Assembly: GCA_948146395.1 (NCBI GenBank)
Contig: OX411543.1
Location: forward strand, 47,034,517-47,098,516
Length of the DNA: 64,000 bases
From: Fragum whitleyi
Taxonomy: Eukaryota; Mollusca; Bivalvia; Cardiida; Cardiidae
Direction of reading: 5' to 3'
In this document: in pieces, positions 38,001 through 50,000 of the stretch
How positions within the stretch are numbered: the first letter of the stretch is position 1
Layout of the letters: every line of letters begins with the position of its first letter
The notes under the pieces: generated by a model
The model's database searches: none
What the model was told of the DNA's origin: nothing
The model's input: the letters and a program-made list of their open reading frames with translations, nothing else
Translations under genes and position numbers: made by a program

Positions 38001-41000
38001 TTACTCAGGCTAGTGATAATCTTAACCTTTGTCATGCTGAATCATTAAGAAGTCTTTACAAAATTGTAGTACAAAGCTCTGAAAAGCTCTGGATGCTCTG
38101 GATTAGCGAGTAGGTATTCACTTCATTTTCTTTAAATTTTTGCTAGTTCTAATAAAAACAAGCAAATTAGTTGAATTGATATCCCCCGCCGAACAAATTT
38201 TCATTGTCAATGGAGTAAGTATCAAACTTAGGTACAGGTTATCTTTTATCTACATCAACCTATAGTTTTCAAGAAATAGCGCAGAAACGAATATCACAAT
38301 GTATGTATATGGCTTAAACAGTCAGGGGCAGTAACTCTAAATTCAACCGTCGAACCCGGTAACCCCGACGATATGCCCATGTCCTAATTGTAGTGAAGCT
38401 GTGTGCCAAGTTTCATTGAAATCCGGTCTATAATTTTCAAGAAATAGCGCGGAAACGAATATCACTATGTATGTATATGGCTTAAACAGTCAGGGGGCAG
38501 TAACTCTAAATTTGGCGGTCGAACTGGGTAACCCTGACGATATGCGCATGTCCTCTTTGTAGTGAAGCTATGTGCCAAGTTTCATTAAAATTCAGTCTAC
38601 AGTTTCCAAGAAATAGCGCAAAAAAGAATAACACAATGTATGTATATGGCTTTAACAGTCAGGGACAGTAACTCTTAATTTGACGGTGGAACTGGGTAAC
38701 TCCGACGATATGCCCATGTCCTCATTGTAGTGAAGCTGTGTGCCAAGTTTCATTGAAATCGGGTCCATAGTTTTCAAGAAAAAGCGCGGAAACGAATATC
38801 ACTCTGTATGTATATGGCTTTAACAGTCAGGGGCAGTAACTCTAAATTCGACCGTCAAACCGGGTAACCCCGACGATATGCGCGTGTCCTCATTGTAGTG
38901 AAGCTGTGTGCCAAGTTTCATTGAAATCCGGTCTATAGTTTTCAAGAAATAGCACGGAAAGGAATATCACTTTGTATGTATTTGGCTTAAACTGTCAGGG
39001 GCAGTAACTCTAAATTCGACCGTCAAACCATTAACCCCGACGATATGCGCATGTCCTAATTGTAGTAAAGCTGTGTGCCAAGTTTCATTGAAATCCAGTC
39101 TATAGTTTTCAAGAAATAGCGCGGAAACGAATATCACTATGTATGTATATGGCTTAAACAGTCAGGGGCAGTAACTCTAAATTCGACCGTTGAATTGGGT
39201 AACCCCGACGATATGTGCATGTCCTCATTGTAGTGAAGGTGCGTGCAAAGTTTCATTGAAATACGGTCTTTACTTTTCAAGAAAAAGTGCGGAAACGAAT
39301 ATCACTCTGTATGTATATGGCTTAAACAATCAGGGGCAGTAACTCTAAATTCGACCGTTGAACCTGGTAACCCTGATGATATGTGCATGTCCTCATTGTA
39401 GTGAAGCTGTGTGCCAAGTTTCATTGAAATCCGGTCTATAATTTTCAAGAAATAGCGCGGAAACGAATATCACTATGTATGTATATGGCTTAAACAGTCA
39501 GGGGGCAGTAACTCTAAATTTGGCGGTCGAACTGGGTAACCCTGACGATATGCCCATGTCCTCTTTGTAGTGAAGCTATGTGCCAAGTTTCATTAAAATT
39601 CAGTCTACAGTTTCCAAGAAATAGCGCAAAAAAGAATAACACAATGTATGTATATGGCTTTAACAGTCAGGGACAGTAACTCTTAATTTGACGGTGGAAC
39701 TGGGTAACTCCGACGATATGCCCATGTCCTCATTGTAGTGAAGCTGTGTGCCAAGTTTCATTGAAATCCGGTCCATAGTTTTCAAGAAAAAGCGCGGAAA
39801 CGAATATCACTCTGTATGTATATGGCTTTAACAGTCAGGGGCAGTAACTCTAAATTCGACCGTTGAATTGGGTAACCCCGACGATATGTGCATGTCCTCA
39901 TTGTAGTGAAGGTGCGTGCAAAGTTTCATTGAAATACGGTCTTTACTTTTCAAGAAATAGCGCGGAAAGGAATATCACTTTGTATGTATTTGGCTTAAAC
40001 TGTCAGGGGCAGTAACTCTAAATTCGACCGTCAAACCATTAACCCCGACGATATGCGCATGTCCTAATTGTAGTAAAGCTGTGTGCCAAGTTTCATTGAA
40101 ATCCATAGTTTTCAAGAAATAGCGCGGAAACGAATATCACTATGTATGTATATGGCTTAAACAGTCAGGGGCAGTAACTCTAAATTCGACCGTTGAATTG
40201 GGTAACCCCGACGATATGTGCATGTCCTCATTGTAGTGAAGGTGCGTGCAAAGTTTCATTGAAATACGGTCTTTACTTTTCAAGAAAAAGCGCGGAAACG
40301 AATATCACTCTGTATGTATATGGCTTAAACAATCAGGGGCAGTAACTCTAAATTCGACCGTTGAACCTGGTAACCCTGATGATATGTGCATGTCCTCATT
40401 GTAGTGAAGCTGTGTGCCAAGTTTCATTGAAATCCGGTCTATAGTTTTCAAGAAATAGCGCGGAAATGAATATCACTATGTATGTACATGGCTTAAACAG
40501 TCAGGGGCAGTAACTCTAAATTCAACCGTCGAACCTGGTTACCCCGAAGATATGTGCATGTCCTCATTGTAGTGAAGCTATGTGCCAAGTTTCATTGAAA
40601 TCCAGTCTATAGTTTTCAAGAAATAGCGCGGAAACGAATGTCGGACGGACGGACGGACGAACGGAAGGACGGACGGACATGGCAAAAACAATATCTCCCC
40701 TGAAAAATCTTTTCGGTGGGGGATAACAAGAGCAACACTTGGCGTGACATTATATGCCCGAAACTCAGAAATAAATGGGTGATGTTTTGAACTTTTTATT
40801 GATCCTTAGGATGTATTTTCTAGCAAACACTATAGTATATTGTATTTATTATGATGGACAAAATTCACCCAGTACTAAAATATTCACAAAGTATTGTAAG
40901 TACCCGAGTATTACTAAAATATTCACAAATTCAATCAGATTAAGATAATGTAATCAAACACCCTAGCTATGAGTTCTAGTTGATGTGAAGTTTCAACATC

Positions 41001-44000
41001 ATAATCCTTGTATTTTGAAAGTTATGGACCGGACAAGAATTTGCTAACTGAATCAAACAAAGGGCAATAACTCTATAATTATAAATGGTAGAGTTGTGGT
41101 TCTTACGCTCTGCACATCCTAGCTATGAGATCTATACACCTGTGAAGTTTCGAGGCCATGGGCCTCATAGTTTCAAAGTTATGGACCAGACACAAATTTG
41201 CTAAATGATTCCAACACAGGGCAATAACTCAAAAATTACAAATGAAAGTGTTGTGGTTCTTGCGCTCTGCACAACGTAGCTATGAGATCTGTACATCTGT
41301 GGAGTTTCAAGACCATAGGCCTTATAGTTTCAAAGTTATGGACCGGACACAAATTTGCTGATTCCAACAAAGGGCAATAACTCAAAAATTACAAATGGTA
41401 GAGTTGTGGTTCCTAAGCTCTGCACGCCCTAGCTATGATATCTATACACCTGTGAAGTTTCAAGACCATAGGCCTTATAGTTTGAAAGTTATGGACGAAT
41501 TTGCTAAGGGACAGACGGACAGACAGACGGTGCAGACGATAACATAATACAACCCTTCAAGCGTATAAAAATAATAAGAACAATAGGTGGTATAGAATTA
41601 GATCAGATTGCACATATGTGCAAGTGGATCTTCCACTATACCTCCTGCTTAAGCAGGAAGATTTCTGGATCAGCATGGCAAAGCTTAATTAATAATTTCT
41701 TTATAATGAAAAATCTTACTGAAACTATTATCAATATCTCAACATTTATGTTAATAATACGTTAATGAAAATAAGAGTGGGGTTTGAAGATAAGTTTACC
41801 ACAAACTTTCATTTTGTATTAAAAGTATGTTTTAGAAATTTGTTTGGGTAAAGGTTAGGTCCATATTGTCCTATCTTAAGTTTCATGCAACTTTAGACAC
41901 TAGGTCCACATCATGAATATAGCATTTTTCATTGACCTTATCATTAAAGCCTGGAAGCCTTTTATCAAAACATTTCAAAATGTATATTACCAAAGGAGAA
42001 CCCTTAAAGCTTCAGCCTTAAAATTACTGGAAAAATATACTTTTTAACATTTTTGCGAGTATGACATCCTAGTGAAACAAGACCATCTTAACACCATCAA
42101 ATTGATCTAAATAATATATTAAAGGGTAGAACACCAATATTTCAACACCACTTCTTCAGTTCTTTCCATGTTTCTCTCAGCAAATTTCATAAAATGTAAA
42201 TGAATTTATAGGCAGCTTGGTGATGGATAAAAATCATGGTCTTGTGGGAAACATAAATATTCAAGGTAAAGAGTATTTTGTTGAGTTCAATTAGTTGATA
42301 ATCATGTTACCATTATTGAAATTCTTTACAGCCCAGTCTATTGAGAAACAAGCTGTTGCCAGGGTTAGCTATGGCTTTTTACTATGAGCAAGTGAGTGTG
42401 AATTAATGAAATAAACACTGGCATCAGGAAAAAAGACGTTGCAGGCCCAAATTTAAAAATCCTTCCATTAACAGATAAATAGAGGATAACTGTTGGTTCC
42501 AGTGTAAGATTGGTTTATCTTTCATTCAGTGAACAACAGAAAGTATATTGTTATGAGTGACAAAGCCACATATAAATTTAGCTTTGTTGTTCACAAAAGG
42601 AAACAAACAATTATTCTATTTGTTGATTGCAAAAATGAGACAAAAGTGTTAATTTTCTTCCAAATCTTCTGTAAGTCTGTGATTTTGCATGTAATTACTA
42701 TGCAACTTCCTAACTTCATTTGCTTATTTGTTTCCACTTAGATAATATCAAATAATGTGAAAAGAACGAAAGCAGAATATAAACTTTTTGGTATTATTAC
42801 TGGTTTGTGAGTGCGATTATCAAGTAATTTTCTACTATTACTTCTCGATAAACAACGGACAAGCATTAAAGAAATATGCATACCTTTATTCTGACATTAT
42901 TACAACAAGCTTGTAGGTGTGCATGTAACCCATGGTCTGAATGATAAATTTTACATTTTCTCTAGAAAAATAACCCAGAATGTCAGGTTTTGAAGCCTTG
43001 AACCTCTAAGAAAAGCATTGAAATAAAATGTTTGCAGACACATTGACTGTCTTATATAGGTTGAGCAACTCATACAGTTTGAAAGAAAGACCTTGTCAAC
43101 ATATTTATTAGCATTCTTTCTGTTTTTTGCAATACATTTGTGATTGTTATTCTCTTTCTTTCTATTTCCATTTCTAACATGCCTTGGCCAAAATTACTAT
43201 AATGAATGTGAAAACAATTTGTATGAACAGGGGTAAAATAGAGGATACTGGAGTTTCAAATGCTTTCAAATCAACAAGCTTGTAACACCTGATTAATACT
43301 AGTGATTTACATCTAAAATGGAATAAAATCTTGAAACAGATATCATTTATAAGGATTAATTTTCTTTTTCAACATAGAAAATATATTCTTTTCAAACAAT
43401 GAGGTGGATTTTCTTACTGGTATTGATACCAACTATATCTCTGACATTCAAACTTGCTGATGAAAGTGCTATGATCCAAACATGTGAGTTTCAAGTTACG
43501 AATAACTGTAATTATACTTTATCTCTGACACCTGGGGATAAATGTGACAAAAGTGCTGCCCCAATCTTGTCTAGGATGAGGCGAGAGACCAAACCTCAGA
43601 TCAATAATGAACTACTGGCAAAGAAGATCAAGAGGGTACAAAATAAGCTTACAAGGGACATGGAAGAATTATCAACTAGATTGCTACGAGGAATACGGAG
43701 AATAGAATCGGCGGTATCCGGAAACCAAGAAAAGGGCCTTGCCCTTGACCTGACAAATCCACAGAAAGTTTGTCCAACCGGGTTTGTGACTGTTGATAAC
43801 TGGAACTCTTGCTATATGATATCTAAGTTTAATACCAGCTGGTATGATGCTAAAGATTACTGTAATGCTTTAAACAGTCAAGTGGTATCAATGCTAACAT
43901 TGAAGGAACATTACATTGTGACATTCCTAATCAGGAGTGATCCAGGTATGTTGTATATTGAGCCTGTCCATGTTATTTCCAACAATTTCCAGGGTTCCAG

Positions 44001-47000
44001 ATAAAAGGAGGAAAAGCCAGTCTAAAATCTTTGTTTCACAATGAAACCCTATGTTGTGGGTACTCATTTGAATCGTCTCCCTGAGACGTTTCAAATGAGT
44101 ACCAACATTATAAGGAACAATGAATTATTTTAATTTGAAAACCCAAATACTCCCTCTATATGTAGCTCTGAATTTCACTTTGGCATGGTTGAGATATATT
44201 GAAAAACCTAGACAGCAACACAGCACTCTAATAATGAATAGACAATTTGATTCCACAGCTTTCTATTACACCTATTTTGTAGACTTTGATTGGACTTTGT
44301 GGATGTACAGTCTTAGCATAGTCTTAGCATTGCCAACATGTGAAATTGTTGGAAATGACAGGCACAGGCTTATATCTAATTTCAATCTTTATCAAGATTT
44401 TTGTAATTTGATTTGCTGAAGAAATCTTTCATACTTTTATTTAAAAACAGGAGCACTGCTTATTGATGCAACGCTCAGCTACAGTTCCTGGATAATGCAA
44501 AAAATCACAAAAGGGGCAGAACTCTTACATAAATGCTTCTAGAGTTATCCCCCTTGATAAGCTGGATAGCTCTTGTGGTGGTTAATACCTATGCCAAGTT
44601 TCATGAAGATATTTCCAATAACAACTAGGTATAAGTTTGTCACGCCAAAACAAATGCCAACACCAACATGAAAAACGCTAGGTGATCATAGTACCTCGGG
44701 TTTTCTATGAAAACAGTCAAACTTAAAAATTAAGATGCAATATTTTTATACTTCAATACAAAAATGCTCATAAATTCGTTACCATCACGAAAAAAAAATT
44801 TGTTCTCTTGTTACATTCTCATTTGTATTGAATAATTATGCTTATAAATCTACTACATAATAAACTCATATGGATTATTTTTCCTTGTGATATATGAAAA
44901 AGATTTGTAAAAAAAACCCTCCATTATTGAAATTAATATTTTTTGCAAACATCTGGACCAAGGAACTATACACATTTTCTTATTGCTGACATTTTAAGAT
45001 TATTATCATTTTACATTCAATATGACAAAATTTAATAAGCAATATATTTGTTTGGAAAATCAGTATTTCAATATTTGTAATTAATCTTTCATTTTTTAAA
45101 AAAGAAGGAAAAGAATTTGAGGGTTTAATTGTAAGACAAATATATGATGATTCTTGTGTTATTATTCAATATAGATGTCCAGAATGTAGCAGGGTGGTGG
45201 ACCAGTGGTACATTTTATCCCAAAACCAAACAGTGGATGTGGGCCTCGGATACCAAACTGAGCCCTCTGACCTATATCAAGTGGGCCGCCGATGAGCCCA
45301 ATGAGCTGAGTCTACAGTGTATCATGCTATATTCCAGGGATGAATTACTGTGGCATGATGAAGTGTGTACAAAAAGATTCAACTTTGTGTGTAAAGTGGA
45401 CATACAGTAACTAGTGATAGTAAAATAAATATGTTTCTGACTTTAGGATGACAAAACATTGTTAACTGTTTGAAAATTATACCCTGCTTTGCACCTGCTT
45501 TGTATGATTTGCAAACAATTTGCACTGTTTTGCCATCCTGAATACAGGGCAGAAGTACAAAGGACCAATATTAACAAGGGGGAAATAATTTTTTCATCTG
45601 CAATCCCTGTTAGATGAGTGTCTTATGAAAATATCCACATGGGGCAGCGAGTGTAAATAGCAGGAAAAAATAAAACTCTTTTTTTCCAAAGGATTTTTTT
45701 TTAATATTCAACACAGCATTTTCTTCCCTGTATGGCACATACTGTTCAACTTCATTTAACTCTGATATATTACTAGCAAACTATTTCACCTTGGACAACT
45801 AAAATGTCATCTCATTGTAAATTATGAAGAAGCTCCTTGTCATTTACACTCTGTTGGAAAGATGTCTATACAGTATTTTAGATTGAAAGAGTTTATCATT
45901 TTGTACAAAGTTTGGCTACATGCATCTGGATAGTTTGAAAATCAATTGCTTGGTAAATTACATCATTACACAGTGTTTATTCTAGGCAGGGGGATTGGGT
46001 TATTCCCCCACTTTTTTTAAAGATCCTCCATAATTTCTGGAATTGTGGGGGATTTTTCACTATAACCAAAGAGTAGGAATTACCACATTTCTTAATTGTG
46101 TCGATTTTTGTGCTGAAATCCCCCATATCTTTTAAATCCTAGAATAAACACTGTTTACACATACATGACAAGCTGCAGTTACAACATAACTATTGTTCAG
46201 TGCTTCACAGTACCTGTTGTAACTACCTATAAACTTATAGGCAGTAACAACTGTTTCACACTGACCCATCAAAATAAGAAATCAACTTACTGTGTAATCA
46301 GGTGGGAATTTTCCACTGCTCTTGGCTGTTGCATCTACAGTTCTCCATTCAACAGCGATTTCTTCCTGATATCCCTGAGCCCTCACCACCAGTAGACGGG
46401 CTACTCCCACTTCCTCTGATACTCGAATCTTCAAATTCAATTAAAGTACTTAAGGGAGTGGACCAGTAGTAGTTCCACAACAAATTCTATTAAAGTACTT
46501 AAGGTAGTGGCCCAGTAATAGTTCTGCAACATTTCAGAACTCAACATCTTTCACAATGATAATCAAGGTTTTCTAATGCAATGGTTAGGACACCTTGGTT
46601 TAAATTGTTAAATTTCATGACTTCTGAATGTTGATAACCTATAACAGGTCCACTACCTTAAGCGTGACACAATATCTTGAGGATGGATTGATCTATAGTA
46701 TATCTGTAGTCTTACTCAAGAGACTTAAAATTCAGAGCTTTACATATCTTTTTTTTTTAAATTTTATTCTTTTTCTATGCCAAAACAAAATTGCTGAAAT
46801 TCACATCTCAACTCAGCAAATTAATAAATAGGATTTTGGCAAGAAAAATTTCAACTGGATAGCCCATAAACATTTGACCCTCAAATGTAACTATCACATT
46901 TAGCCTATGGCTATTTCAATTCAAATTTAAATTCAGAGAATGATGAGACGGTATATAAAGTCAGGGTTATAATGGGTAATATTTGGTCGCATGTCGACAA

Positions 47001-50000
47001 TATTCACTGACCCTATTGATTTTGATATGTGACCAGTCACGCCTCAGAAACCTGTAAAATGAATGTTTGAAAAAGAGATTGGGTCCAGCATAGGTCCATG
47101 CAACTAGGGTCGCATTTTAAAAAATACTTTCAATGGGAGGTAGATTCAGAAAATAAGCATATTGCAAATTGTTTAGACCCAGTCAGTCTGCGCTATCCGC
47201 GCAGTCTGACGAAGGTCGATACTTTACGCACAACCCAGATGGTCCTTTTTACGCGTAACTGATCACATTTTTGAAACTTAAAAGATTACTTATAACTTAC
47301 AATTGGATGAACAATAGCTGGTGGTATGATAGGACTATCTGGAGATGGTGGGTCATTGTCTGTAGAAAACTGAATCAGTCCATACAGGAAGTCATTTTCC
47401 TGGACTGTGACCACAGATTTACTCCGATCCTGGTTTATACTGGCACCACTTGTATTTGTAGAACCAGCCAGTCCATCTTCTGTTTCTGTGGCAACCAGTC
47501 TAATTTCAAACACTTCCTCCATCTCTGGAATGTTATCATCCTTGAGCATAACTTGGAAGGTCTGAAAAGTATCAATGAAAAGATTTACTTCATTTCAAAT
47601 GCAATTTTATGTTCTAAAACTTCTGAAATTGAAATAGAATAGAATAGAAACATTGGCTCAGAATTTCCTGTAAAATAAATATTACTTACAATGAATTAAT
47701 AGAATTTCGCTTAAAAAAGTTTGTCTTGCCATGAATAATTCATTTATTCTTGGCAAGACACACTTTTTATCCCCTGCCTAAGAAATCTTCGGGGGGATAT
47801 TGTTTTTGCCATGTCCGTCCGTCCGTCATTTCGCCTGTCCGTCCTTCCATCCGTCCGCCCCACATTCGTTTCTGCGCTATTTCTTGAAAACTATAGACCG
47901 GATTTCAATGAAACTTGGCACACAGCTTCACTACAATGAGGACATGCGCATAATGTCACGGTTACCTGGTTTGACTGTCGAATTTAGAGTTACTGCCCCT
48001 GACTGTTCAAGCCATATACATACATAGTGACATTCGTTTTTGCGCTATTTCTTGAAAACTGTAGACCGGATTTTAATGAAACTTGGTACACAGCTTCACT
48101 ACAAAGAGGACATGCACATATCGTCGGGTTAACCTGGTTCGACAGTCAAATTTAGAGTTACTTCCCCTGACTGTTTTGGCCATAAACATACATAGTGATA
48201 TTCGTTTCCGCGCTATTACTTGAAAACTATAGACAGGATTTAAATGAAACTTGGCACACAGCTTCACTACAATGAGGTCATGTGCATATTGTCGGGGTTA
48301 CCCGGTTCGACCGTCGAATTAAGAGTTACTGTCCCTGACTGTTCAAGCCATATACATACATAGTGACATTCGTTTTTGCGCTATTTCTTGAAAACTGTAG
48401 ACCGGATTTTAATGAAACTTGGTACACAGCTTCACTACAAAGAGGACATGCACATATTGTCGGGTTAACCTGGTTCGACAGTCAAATTTAGAGTTACTTC
48501 CCCTGACTGTTTAAGCCATATACATACAGAGTGATATTCGTTTCCGCGCTATTTCTTAAAAACTATAGACTGGATTTCAATGAAACCTGGCACACAGCTT
48601 CACTACAATGAGGACATGCGCATATCTTCGGGGTTACCTGGTTTGACAGTTGAATTTAGAGTTACTGCCCTGACTGTTTAAGCCATATACATACATAGTG
48701 ATATTCGTTTCCACTCTATTTCTTGAAAACTGTATACCTGTTACCTGGTTTGACAGTTGAATTTAGAGTTACTGCCCTGACTGTTTAAGCCATATACATA
48801 CAGAGTGATATTCGTTTCCGCTCTATTTCTTGAAAACTGTAGACTGGATTTTAATGAAACTTGGCACACAGCTTCACTACAAAGAGGACATGGGCATATC
48901 GTCAGGGTTACCCGGTTCGACCGCGGAATTTAGAGTTACTGCCCCCTGACTGTTTAAGCCATATTCATACATAGTGACATTGGTTTCCACGCTATTTCTT
49001 GAAAACTATAGACCTGATGCCCATATCGTCGGGGTTACCCGGTTCAACTGTCAAATTTAGAGTTACTGCCCCCTGACTGTTTAAGCCATTTACATACATA
49101 GTGATATTCGTTTCTGCGCTATTTCTTGAAAAACTATAGACCGGATTTCAATGAAACTTAGCACATAGCTTCACTACAAAGAGGACATGCGCATATCGTC
49201 GGGGTTACCCGGTTTGACAGTCAAATTTAGAGGTACTGCCCCTGACTGTTTAAGCCATATATATACAGAGTGATATTCGTTTCCGCTCTATTTCTTGAAA
49301 ACTATAGGTTGATGTAGATAAAAGATAACCTGTACCTAAGTTTGATATTAACTCCATTGACAATGAAAATATGTTCGGCGGGGGATATCAATTCAACGAA
49401 TTTGCTTGTTTCAAATAAATTCTGAATCCTTGTTTGTTTGACCTTTTATCATCTTTTTGTATTTGACCTCATTTTTAACTCTCAAATCAAGTTGTGTTTA
49501 TGAAACACTAATACCCTTCCATTGCCATACAGTATAGACCAGCAGTTACAAGAGAGTGATCAAAGATCAATTTTACAATGAAATTGATAGGAGATAATGG
49601 TTTCTCGAACCTCTCTCTTTCTTGCAGATCTATAGTTTGATAAAATACAGTAATCTACAGCAAACCTTAATTCAATTCTGCAACCCATGGCAATACTTAG
49701 TTTCAATATGCAAACCTTGAGTCAATTCTGTAATCCTATGCAATACTTAAATCAATGTGCAGCCTAAAATTTCCATTTATTTGACCTTGATTGATGACCT
49801 AAGCTCAGCCCTACCTGTATTTTCTGTCCAGCATCAAACACCACCTGTCCAGTATAATCAATGAAGTCTTCCTCTGCTGTCATACTCTGTGTGTCCATGA
49901 TCTGATAAACAGCCCATGTGACAATGACTTGTCCGTCATCACCTCTCTCACGACCAACAGTACAGGTAATGTTTGTGTTCTCTGACATAGGGTTACTAGG

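Noticed and set aside
38157..41571. Regular direct repeats resembling a CRISPR array
   Set aside because: Units are 165-175 bp with no alternation of repeat and unique spacer, in a eukaryotic intron; ordinary tandem satellite cores.
44120..44419. 99-codon plus-strand open frame between the lectin exons
   Set aside because: No CTLD or other known motif; the lectin exons join in phase without it, so it is intron sequence.
43399..45410. Lectin as a processed pseudogene
   Set aside because: It keeps an intron in phase, all six CTLD cysteines, a signal peptide and an AATAAA signal; no stop or frameshift.
47271..47642. 123-codon plus-strand open frame
   Set aside because: Exact antisense of exon 7, whose minus-strand reading is a clear Calx-beta sequence with matching phase.
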